From: Prosthecodimorpha hirschii
Lineage (GTDB): Bacteria; Pseudomonadota; Alphaproteobacteria; Rhizobiales; Ancalomicrobiaceae
Assembly (NCBI RefSeq): GCF_001305515.1
Contig: NZ_LJYW01000001.1
Location: forward strand, 2,245,954-2,309,953
Direction: 5' to 3'
Length of the DNA stretch: 64,000 nucleotides
Positions 52,771-64,000 of the stretch are shown one piece after another (position 1 is the stretch's first letter; each line of letters begins with the position of its first letter). The position numbers were made by a program, and so were the translations under genes. The notes under the pieces are model-generated. The model saw only the letters and a program-made list of their open reading frames with translations. It ran no database searches and had not been told where the DNA came from.

Positions 52771-54984
52771 ATGGCCCAGACCGACCTCCTGTTCGAGAGC
52801 CCCGCCGCGCCCCCCCGGGACGTTGTGCCGGTGGTCGTGCCGGTGGCGCTCGACCAGGCCTATTCGTACCGGGTGCCGCGCGGGGTCACGGTGCGGCCGG
52901 GCACCATCGTCGAGGTACCGCTCGGCACCCGCGCGGTCACCGGCGTGGTCTGGGACGACGAGCCGGGCGGGGAGACGGTCGGCCACAACCGGCTGAAGCC
53001 GATCGCCGCCGTCCACGACGCGCCGCCGCTCGGCGAGACCATCCGCCGCTTCGTCGACTGGGTCGCGCGCTACTACATGATGCCGCGCGGCATGGTGCTG
53101 CGCATGGTGCTGCGGTCGCCGGAGGCGCTCGAGCCGGAAGCGCCGATCCGCGGCGTCCGCCTCGTCGGCGCCCCGCCGGAGCGCCTGACGCCGGCCCGCC
53201 GGCGCGTGCTGGAGGCGCTGGTCGACGGGCTCGCCTGGTCGCGCCTCGGCCTCGCCGCCCAGGCGGGCGTCTCGGTCTCGGTGGTCGACGGGCTGATCGA
53301 CTGCGGCACGCTGGAGACGGTCGAACTGCGCGCCGGCCGGCCGGCCGACATCCCAGAACCGGACTATGGCCGCCTCGCCCTGACCGACGACCAGCAGGCG
53401 GCCGCCGAGGACCTGACCGCGACCGTCGCCGCGGGCGGCTTCAAGGTGGTGCTGATCGACGGCGTCACCGGCTCGGGCAAGACGGAGGTCTATTTCGAGG
53501 CCATCGCGGCGGCCGTGAAGGCCGGCCGGCAGGCGCTGGTGCTGCTGCCCGAGATCGCCCTGACGGCGGAGTTCACCGACCGATTCGCGGCCCGGTTCGG
53601 CGCCAAGCCGGAGGAATGGCATTCCGACGTGTCGGCCAAGGGACGCGCGCGCACCTGGCGCGGGGTCGCCACCGGCGAGGTGCGCTGCGTGATCGGCGCC
53701 CGCTCGGCGCTGTTCCTGCCCTTCCGCGACCTCGGCCTGGTCGTCGTCGACGAAGAGCATGACGGCGCCTACAAGCAGGACGAGGGCGTCGTCTATCACG
53801 CCCGCGACATGGCGGTGGTGCGCGGCCGGCTCGGCGGCTTCCCCGTCGTGCTCGCCTCGGCGACCCCCTCGATCGAGAGCCGGGTCAATGCCGACCAGGG
53901 CCGCTACCGCCGGCTCGTCCTGCCGGCCCGCGTCGGCGGCGCCCGGCTGCCGGAGATTTCCGCCATCGACCTGCGCCAGAAGACCCTGCCGCGCGGCCGG
54001 GCGATCGCGCCGCGCCTGCAGACCGCCATCGATGAGGCGATCGGGCGCGGCGAGCAGGCGCTCCTGTTCCTCAACCGGCGGGGCTACGCGCCGCTGACCC
54101 TCTGCCGCAGCTGCGGCCATCGCTTCGAATGCCCGAACTGCTCGACCTGGCTGGTCGAGCACCGGTTTCGCGGCGTGCTCGCCTGCCATCATTGCGGCCA
54201 CACCGAGCGCCGGCCGGATGCCTGCCCGTCCTGCGGCGACGTGGACAGCCTGACCGCCTGCGGGCCGGGCGTCGAGCGCGTCGCCGAGGAGGCGGCGGTG
54301 CTGTTTCCTGAGGCGCGCCGCCTGGTGCTGTCCTCCGACATGCCCGGCGGCACGAAGCGGCTGAAGGACGAACTGGGCGCCATCGCCAAGGGCGAGTTCG
54401 ATCTGGTGATCGGCACCCAACTGGTCGCCAAGGGGCACAATTTCCCGAAGATGACGGTCGTCGGCGTGGTCGACGCCGATCTCGGCCTCGCCCATGGCGA
54501 TCCGCGCGCGGCGGAGAAGACGTTCCAGCTCCTGCAGCAGGTCACCGGCCGGGCCGGCCGCGCCGGCGGCGACGCGCGCGGCTTCCTGCAGACCCACGCC
54601 CCCGACCATCCGGTCATGAAGGCGATCATCGCCGGTGACCGCGAGCGATTCTATGCCGCCGAAATCGACGAGCGCCGCCGCGCCTTCATGCCGCCCTTCA
54701 GCCGCCTCGCCGCCGTGATCGTCTCCGCCGACGAGCGCGACCCGGCGCTGGCCGCCGCCCGCGACCTCGCCGGCGCGATCCCGCCCGCCGACGCGATCCG
54801 CGTGCTCGGCCCGGCCGAGGCCCCGATCGCCGTCATGCGCGGCCGCCATCGGCTCCGATTCCTAGTCATCGCATCCCGTCAGGCCGACCTACAAGGCTAC
54901 CTGGCCTCTTGGCTGCTGGGACGACGCTGGGGCAAGGGCGGCGTCAAGATCCAAATCGACATCGATCCGCAGAGCTTTCTTTGA
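52771..54984 (+). CDS. priA: primosomal replication restart helicase PriA
   Basis: A 737-residue helicase that reloads the replisome at stalled forks. An N-terminal 3'-DNA-binding domain (to about residue 200) precedes the SF2 core: Walker A GVTGSGKTEVY, DEEHD, SATPSIES and QVTGRAGRAGG. The zinc-binding cysteines lie between (CRSCGHRFECPNC and CHHCGHTERRPDACPSC). The start at 52771 fits the conserved onset of homology. Confidence 0.95.
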   Translation: MAQTDLLFESPAAPPRDVVPVVVPVALDQAYSYRVPRGVTVRPGTIVEVPLGTRAVTGVVWDDEPGGETVGHNRLKPIAAVHDAPPLGETIRRFVDWVARYYMMPRGMVLRMVLRSPEALEPEAPIRGVRLVGAPPERLTPARRRVLEALVDGLAWSRLGLAAQAGVSVSVVDGLIDCGTLETVELRAGRPADIPEPDYGRLALTDDQQAAAEDLTATVAAGGFKVVLIDGVTGSGKTEVYFEAIAAAVKAGRQALVLLPEIALTAEFTDRFAARFGAKPEEWHSDVSAKGRARTWRGVATGEVRCVIGARSALFLPFRDLGLVVVDEEHDGAYKQDEGVVYHARDMAVVRGRLGGFPVVLASATPSIESRVNADQGRYRRLVLPARVGGARLPEISAIDLRQKTLPRGRAIAPRLQTAIDEAIGRGEQALLFLNRRGYAPLTLCRSCGHRFECPNCSTWLVEHRFRGVLACHHCGHTERRPDACPSCGDVDSLTACGPGVERVAEEAAVLFPEARRLVLSSDMPGGTKRLKDELGAIAKGEFDLVIGTQLVAKGHNFPKMTVVGVVDADLGLAHGDPRAAEKTFQLLQQVTGRAGRAGGDARGFLQTHAPDHPVMKAIIAGDRERFYAAEIDERRRAFMPPFSRLAAVIVSADERDPALAAARDLAGAIPPADAIRVLGPAEAPIAVMRGRHRLRFLVIASRQADLQGYLASWLLGRRWGKGGVKIQIDIDPQSFL

Positions 54985-55065
54985 ACGTTGTTGTCTTTCA
55001 CCAATGATTTCGCTAATTCTTGCTTTTGTAATCCTTCCCTCTATTTATTCATAAGGATGAATGCG

Positions 55066-55521
55066 ATGAAAATTGCAATTCGACTGGCCCTGGGGCTGGT
55101 GGCCTGCTCGGCGACGACTGCCAATGCGGTCCCGCGCTATTTCGGCGCTTTCCTGGTCGACACGGTGACGTCTCAGTGTAGCGGCTATCCGAGCGTGGGC
55201 ATGATGTTCGACCTCCGCTTCCGGCCCGCCGGCATCGGCGACAACGGAGCGGACACGACGTTCAACCTGTTCGACCGGATCCAGTCGATCTCCCACAAGG
55301 TCACCAACAGCGCGCTGTCGTCGGTCGCGAAGAATTATACGGGGACCTGGATCGGCGGGAACTCGGGCACCTCTTCGGGCACGATCAAGCTGACCAGCAA
55401 CCTTCCGACGCTGACGACCAAAACCGACTTCATCAGCATGGCCGGCACCATCACCAATTTCGACGGCCTCACCGGCTGCACCGTCACGTTCAGGGCCTCC
55501 GTGGTGCGCCAACTCAATTGA
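55066..55521 (+). CDS. small exported protein of unknown function
   Basis: A 151-residue protein with a signal peptide (MKIAIRLALGLVACSATTAN, cleaved after NA). The mature part is Thr/Ser/Gly-rich and probably beta-sheet, with two cysteines (TSQCSGYP, LTGCTVTF). No family recognised. The ATG at 55066 follows AAGGA. The 80 bp upstream are AT-rich, unlike the neighbourhood, suggesting either a strong promoter or acquired DNA. Confidence 0.62.
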   Translation: MKIAIRLALGLVACSATTANAVPRYFGAFLVDTVTSQCSGYPSVGMMFDLRFRPAGIGDNGADTTFNLFDRIQSISHKVTNSALSSVAKNYTGTWIGGNSGTSSGTIKLTSNLPTLTTKTDFISMAGTITNFDGLTGCTVTFRASVVRQLN

Positions 55522-55636
55522 TCCGCAGACGGCGCAGGCGCGGCGGCGGCAGGGTGCCGCCGCCTATGTCGGCTCGGGCAGCCGGATCGACGCCGGCTTC
55601 CTGCGCTACATCGAGGCCGGCGGGAGCGGTGCGTGA
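55522..55636 (+). pseudogene. possible coding remnant before the atp operon
   Basis: A frame without a start reads TAQARRRQGAAAYVGSGSRI then DAGFLRYIEAGGSGA before a stop at 55636. It has coding-like composition and looks like a C-terminal fragment of a lost gene, but I do not recognise it. It is weakly supported. Confidence 0.25.
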
Positions 55637-55679
55637 CGGAAACCGGCCACCGAAACTGACCTTAGACTTTCGGAAATGT

Positions 55680-55717
55680 CGCAACGCATCATGTTGCGTG
55701 GGTCATACCCATATGCT
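55680..55717 (+). promoter_or_regulatory. atp operon leader with adjacent inverted repeats
   Basis: Two abutting inverted repeats (CGCAAC...GTTGCG at 55680-55698 and TGGGTCATACCCA at 55699-55711) precede a TATGCT hexamer at 55712, about 135 bp upstream of atpH. No good -35 box is spaced from it. The atp promoter is probably in this stretch. Confidence 0.35.
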
Positions 55718-55846
55718 AGGACACCCCCGGCTTCGGGTGGCGCATCCTTACTGCGCAGGACGCCCGAGCGAAAAGCCGAACAGAATCAAGGGCGTGCGGA
55801 GGCGGTTAACCTTTGCCCGTCCGAATTGGCGTGGGGGTCTTCGCCC

Positions 55847-57936
<2,090 letters not shown>

Positions 57937-57954
57937 TGCCCCGTTGGGACGACG

Positions 57955-57977
57955 CCGTCGGCCGCGAAAGCCGACGG
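57955..57977 (+). promoter_or_regulatory. hairpin between atpA and atpG
   Basis: An 8-bp perfect stem (57955-57962 with 57970-57977, 7-nt loop) followed by TTTCG. Too weak for full termination in mid-operon; more likely a processing or stability element. Confidence 0.45.
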
Positions 57978-58016
57978 TTTCGTCCGCAACGCCCTTGAGG
58001 GAGCCGAGACGGCCCG

Positions 58017-60426
<2,410 letters not shown>

Positions 60427-60438
60427 TCGGCTTGACCG

Positions 60439-60489
60439 GCGGCCCCTCGGGGCCGCTGGACTGATCCGGGCCGGAGCACGCTCCGGCCC
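60439..60489 (+). promoter_or_regulatory. two perfect hairpins between atpD and atpC
   Basis: An 8-bp stem (60439-60446 with 60449-60456) and a 10-bp stem (60468-60477 with 60480-60489), both with 2-nt loops and neither followed by a T-run. They may reduce read-through so that less epsilon than beta is made. Confidence 0.6.
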
Positions 60490-60595
60490 ATTCCCTGAGG
60501 GGCGAGGATCGCACGCGCCGATGGCGCCGTGATCCCCCCTCCGGACCGGCCGACAAGGCCGCTCCCGCCCCGGAACCCCGCTGTCGAGGCCCGCC

Positions 60596-61012
60596 ATGGC
60601 TGAAGCCTTCAAGTTCGAACTGGTCTCCCCCGAGCGCCTGCTCGTCTCCGAAGAGGTCGCCCAGGTCGTCGTGCCCGGCTCCGAGGGTCAGTTCACCATG
60701 CTCAAGGGCCATGCGCCCTTCATGACCACGATGCGCCCCGGCGTCATCGAGGTGACCGGCCAGTCCGGCACCGTCAGCCGCATCTTCGTCCGCGGCGGCT
60801 TCGCCGACGCTTCGCCGGCCGGCTTGACCGTGCTCGCCGAGATGGCCGTGCCGGTGCAGGACCTGAAGGCCGAGCAGATCGCCCGCGAGATCAAGAACGC
60901 GGAAGAGGACGTGGCCGACGCCGGCAGCGACGAGACGAAGCGCGTCGCCCAGGAGAAGCTCGACCAGCTGCGCGAAGTCCAGGCCGCCCTCGGCGCCCCC
61001 GCCGCGCACTGA
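60596..61012 (+). CDS. atpC: ATP synthase epsilon subunit
   Basis: A 138-residue central-stalk subunit. The N-terminal beta-sandwich reads [20 protein letters not shown] then [20 protein letters not shown]; a shorter helical C-terminus follows. It regulates ATPase activity by binding gamma and the alpha-beta head. Last gene of the atp operon. Confidence 0.95.
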   Translation: MAEAFKFELVSPERLLVSEEVAQVVVPGSEGQFTMLKGHAPFMTTMRPGVIEVTGQSGTVSRIFVRGGFADASPAGLTVLAEMAVPVQDLKAEQIAREIKNAEEDVADAGSDETKRVAQEKLDQLREVQAALGAPAAH

Positions 61013-61039
61013 TCGATCTCGTCTCGCCGACGGTTCAAG

Positions 61040-61066
61040 GGCCCCGGCTGCTGCCGGGGCCTTTTT
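61040..61066 (+). terminator. Rho-independent terminator of the atp operon
   Basis: A perfect 9-bp GC stem (61040-61048 with 61053-61061, loop TGCT) directly followed by TTTTT. Confidence 0.93.
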
Positions 61067-61174
61067 CGTTGTCTGCGGCGACCCTCGGGGTTCGGCACGG
61101 GCGATCATGCCCTGCCCTGTCCGATCATGCCCTGCCCTATTGGCCGGCCGGCGATCGCCGGACCGGCCGTCCCC

Positions 61175-62506
61175 TCACCCGACGATCCGGCGGGCCGGCG
61201 CGCTTTCGGCCGCGCCGCTTTCGCGCACGCACCAGGTTTCCAGATCCGGGCTCTTGCCGATCAGCGCCAGGCCACGGGCGATCGAGACGAGTTCGTCGCC
61301 GGTCTCGATCGCGACATGGCGGAACTTATCCGCGAAGAGCTGCCGGACGGCGGGAATCTGGGAGGTGCCGCCGGTCAGGAAGACCTTGGTGACGGCCTCG
61401 GGCGCCAGCCCGGCGCCGGTCAGCACCTCGTCGGCGGCGCCCGCGATGCGGTCCAGATCGGGCTCGATCCAGCCCTCGAAATCGCGCCGCCGGACCTCCT
61501 TGGCGAGCCGCATGTCGCCGAGGTCCACCTGCAGCGGGGCGATCTCCTGGCGCGAGAGCTCGGTCTTCAGGTCGGAGATCGCCTTGTAGAGATCGTAGGC
61601 GCGTTCCATCTCGATGAAGTCGATCAGGCGGCCGAGCTTGTCGGGCTCGACGGCGACCCGCTGCAATTTCTCGAGTTCGTAGATGGTCTTCTCGTTGCGC
61701 ATCAGCGACAGCGCGTTCCAGCGCGACATGTCGAGGAAATAGGACCCCGGAATTTCGAGCTCCTTGCCGAAGGACCGGTAGAGACTGCCCTTGCCGAGTT
61801 CGGGCGCGACCAGGTTGGCGATGATGCGCTGGTCGAAATTGTCGCCGGCGATGCCGATGCCGGAGACGCCGAGCGGGCGGATGTCGATCGCCCCGGCGGT
61901 CTTCTCGAAGCGGAACAGGGTGAAGTCCGAGGTGCCGCCGCCGAGATCGGCGACGAACACGACCGCATCCGACTGCAGCCGCTGGATGAAGTAGTAGGCC
62001 GCGGCGACCGGCTCGAAGACGAAATGGACATCCGCGATGCCGAGCGCCGCAAAGGCCGAGCGGTAGCGGGTTTCGGCGACGGCCGCCTGCGCGGTGGCGC
62101 CCGAATAGGCGACCGGGCGTCCGACCACCACGGAGGTCACGTCGGCGGGCGCGAAATCCTCCAGCTTCTCGAAATAGCGCTCCAGGAAGGTGAGCATCAG
62201 GTCTTCGTAGGTGGCCGAGCGCCCGAAGATGTTGGTGCCGCGGAAGCTCGGGCTCGCCGCATGGGTCTTGATCGACTGGAAGAAGCGGCCGCCGTCATGC
62301 AGCTTCAGGAGCATGTCGATCGCCCAGGGACCGGCCTCGGCCCGGGTCGTGTGCTCGCGCCCGGTGCGGTCGCGCCAGAAGCAGAGCGAGGTCCGGAACA
62401 CGCTGCTCGCGACATCGCCCATCCGGAACTGCAGCGGCGCGCCGCCATCCGGCAGGGCACCGACCGTGTTGGTGGTGCCGAAATCCAAACCCAGAACGGT
62501 CGACAT
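61175..62506 (-). CDS. Hsp70-family protein (YegD-like)
   Basis: A 443-residue actin-fold ATPase. Phosphate-1 loop GLDFGTTNTVGAL, phosphate-2 VADLGGGTSDFTLF and adenosine motif FLTGGTSQIPAVR are intact. It lacks the substrate-binding beta-sandwich and lid of DnaK (about 640 residues) and matches YegD in length. Whether it acts as a chaperone is unknown. It faces the atp operon convergently. Confidence 0.9.
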   Translation of the reverse strand: MSTVLGLDFGTTNTVGALPDGGAPLQFRMGDVASSVFRTSLCFWRDRTGREHTTRAEAGPWAIDMLLKLHDGGRFFQSIKTHAASPSFRGTNIFGRSATYEDLMLTFLERYFEKLEDFAPADVTSVVVGRPVAYSGATAQAAVAETRYRSAFAALGIADVHFVFEPVAAAYYFIQRLQSDAVVFVADLGGGTSDFTLFRFEKTAGAIDIRPLGVSGIGIAGDNFDQRIIANLVAPELGKGSLYRSFGKELEIPGSYFLDMSRWNALSLMRNEKTIYELEKLQRVAVEPDKLGRLIDFIEMERAYDLYKAISDLKTELSRQEIAPLQVDLGDMRLAKEVRRRDFEGWIEPDLDRIAGAADEVLTGAGLAPEAVTKVFLTGGTSQIPAVRQLFADKFRHVAIETGDELVSIARGLALIGKSPDLETWCVRESGAAESAPARRIVG

Positions 62507-62709
62507 GCCGGTGCCTCGAGCCTCTCCCGGCCGACGGTCGAACCGGCCAAATGCGGAGCGGTCGGCATAAAGGCATCACCGCCCCCTGACAAGCCGAAGC
62601 GGCGACGTTCGGGATTTGGGGGGTGCCCCGGTCCGGCCGCATAGGGCCGACGTGGCGGACACCCCACGACCGCGGCCCCGCGCGAAATGCGCCTCCCTCC
62701 AGCATTGCC

Positions 62710-63504
62710 TCAGGCGTCGGATCGGTCCATCGCCTCGATGGCCGCAACGATCCGACCCGGATCGGCCGCATACCAGCGGGCCGAATTGAAGTTGTTGAAT
62801 TCGATGACCTTCGGACCGTCGCGCGTCTGGGCGACATCCATCGCCACGACCCGGTCGGGCGTCCAGATGGCCGCCGCCTCGCACGCGAAGGCCGTGACGG
62901 CGTCGTCGATCGGTCCGTCCGAGAGGGGGCGCCCGCCGCGCCGATAGAGACTGCCGGCGACGACACGACCGTCGACGACGATGAAGCGCGTCTCCGACAG
63001 GATGTCCCGCACCGGCGCGACCACGACCAGGCACTCGGCCGCGACCGGCCAGGACACGTCCGGACCGGCGATCCCGGCGCGCCAGCCGGGATACTCGTCG
63101 CGGGTCAACACCGTGCCGGCAAAGGCCTTGCCGTCATCGGCCGGCCGGATGAAGACAGGCCCGGTATCCGGTTCCGTGACCTCGGCGAAACGCAAGACCC
63201 GCCCGGCGGCGTTGAGCATCCGATCGCCGAGAGCGCTGCGGCAGGCTTCGAACGAGAAAAGGTCCTCGTCGCCGTCCCGGCCGAACCAGCCCGCCGGTTC
63301 CCAGCCTCGCGCCCGGCCGATGCGCACCAGCGCGACGGAGCCGATCACGACCACGGGGCCGACCGGCGCGATCTCGGGTTCCAGGGCGCCGCCCTGCAGG
63401 CGCAGCTTGACGATGTCGTGCGGCAGACCGCCCCGTTCGAGCACGGCACGCAGTCCGGCCGCGGTGCGGACGGGGAGAAAATCCTCCTGGACGACCCAAT
63501 GCAT
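62710..63504 (-). CDS. ATP-grasp domain protein
   Basis: A 264-residue protein of the small ATP-grasp group. The C-terminal metal-site motif is KVIEFNNFNSARWY, preceded by VVAMDVAQTRDG; FIRPADDGKAFAG forms the nucleotide loop. Such enzymes ligate amino acids or small carboxylates using ATP, often in peptide-like natural-product or modification pathways. No partner gene tells the substrate. It lies 12 bp after the end of the following (upstream) partial gene, so both are probably one operon. Confidence 0.75.
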   Translation of the reverse strand: MHWVVQEDFLPVRTAAGLRAVLERGGLPHDIVKLRLQGGALEPEIAPVGPVVVIGSVALVRIGRARGWEPAGWFGRDGDEDLFSFEACRSALGDRMLNAAGRVLRFAEVTEPDTGPVFIRPADDGKAFAGTVLTRDEYPGWRAGIAGPDVSWPVAAECLVVVAPVRDILSETRFIVVDGRVVAGSLYRRGGRPLSDGPIDDAVTAFACEAAAIWTPDRVVAMDVAQTRDGPKVIEFNNFNSARWYAADPGRIVAAIEAMDRSDA

Positions 63505-63515
63505 GCGTCAGGCCC

Positions 63516-64000
63516 TCACGCCCCGCAGGCCTTGGCGCGCAGTTCGGCAAGTGCCGGCAGGGGCACGTTGCGGGCGGTCCGGGCTTCCACCGTCGCCCTC
63601 GCCGCATCGAAATACTCGATGCGAATGGTCAGACGCATGGCCGGGCCGGTCATGCCGCATAGGTCCTTGCGGTCGAGCGATCCGACGACCAGCCCATCCT
63701 TGTTCGCGGCCGGATCATCCGAAGGCAGGCTCGTCGAGACCGTCGACCCGGCGGTCTGCAGCGTGACCACCAGGCCGGACCGGCCGCTCCGGCCGTCCGC
63801 CGCCATGATCTGTGCCGCCCAGCCCGCCGCCTTCCATGCCGCGCCGTCGATCGCGAAGGCGATGTTCAGCATGACCGGCGATAGATCGGCGCCCTGCGTG
63901 CCGCGGTTCCCCGCTATGGCGGGGGCCGGCATCGCCACGAAGGACTCGACGGTCTCCTGCGTCCTCGGTCGGACCAGGGATGCCGGCGAACGGTACTCGG
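63516..64000 (-). CDS. unknown protein, 5' end cut by window edge
   Basis: The frame is open to the right window edge, so the start lies outside. The visible 161 residues include AFAIDGAAWKAAGWAAQIMA, a Ser/Thr-rich stretch, and an RIEYFDAARATVEARTARNV segment before the C-terminal cysteine. An ATG at 63938 is internal, and coding-like sequence continues upstream of it. No family recognised. Probably cotranscribed with the ATP-grasp gene. Confidence 0.6.
   Translation of the reverse strand, partial: EYRSPASLVRPRTQETVESFVAMPAPAIAGNRGTQGADLSPVMLNIAFAIDGAAWKAAGWAAQIMAADGRSGRSGLVVTLQTAGSTVSTSLPSDDPAANKDGLVVGSLDRKDLCGMTGPAMRLTIRIEYFDAARATVEARTARNVPLPALAELRAKACGA

Overview
The window is 64 kb of GC-rich chromosomal DNA from an alphaproteobacterium, most likely of the order Hyphomicrobiales (Rhizobiales). 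The evidence is gene content and order. There is a gcrA cell-cycle regulator, an mdh-sucCDAB-lpd cluster, a five-gene atpHAGDC operon without the Fo genes, a pstSCAB-phoU-phoB cluster with phoR, an argD-argF-hslO block, and palindromic intergenic repeats of the type common in this order. I cannot name a genus from sequence alone. Nearly everything is core chromosome; no plasmid, phage or CRISPR features were seen.

Layout. 1-5.1 kb: an ABC importer of the iron/polyamine type (Tat-exported binding protein, ATPase, two permeases) with a GntR/FCD regulator. 5.2-11 kb: tRNA-Gly(CCC) overlapping the end of a family 2 glycosyltransferase gene, an orphan amino-acid-type binding protein, an alpha/beta hydrolase, a CAP-domain lipoprotein and a TauE/SafE exporter. 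11-15.5 kb: hslO, argF and argD on the minus strand, then gcrA on the plus strand. 16-19 kb: a DUF3047-like exported protein divergent from an AraC-type regulator, then a transposase remnant. 19-27.6 kb: phosphate sensing and uptake, all on the minus strand (phoR, pstS, pstC, pstA, pstB, phoU, phoB). 27.6-30 kb: polyphosphate kinase 2 overlapping a glycosyltransferase gene.

30-37 kb: a chemoreceptor, the nitrate-responsive antiterminator pair nasT-nasS, a small exported protein, a striking array of about four 270-bp repeats with a 19-bp repeat tail, and a threonine/serine dehydratase. 37.4-49.3 kb: zapE, then the TCA cluster mdh, sucC, sucD, sucA, sucB, a small membrane protein, a short-chain dehydrogenase and lpd. 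49.3-50 kb: two tandem copies of a 245-bp palindromic repeat. 50-55.5 kb: two exported proteins and xerC on the minus strand, then priA and a small exported protein on the plus strand. 55.8-61 kb: atpHAGDC ending at a strong terminator. 61-64 kb: an Hsp70 relative, an ATP-grasp protein and a gene cut by the window edge.

The genes form three functional blocks: phosphate (PhoR/PhoB, Pst, PPK2), central carbon and energy (malate to succinyl-CoA steps plus F1-ATPase), and nitrogen (arginine biosynthesis, NasT/NasS). I did not find a clearly new multi-gene system. The least explained features are the 270-bp repeat array, a 122-bp palindromic element with terminal inverted repeats, the unusually large PstA with a coiled-coil insertion, a cluster of GANTC sites upstream of gcrA, and a terminator-like hairpin in the argD leader.
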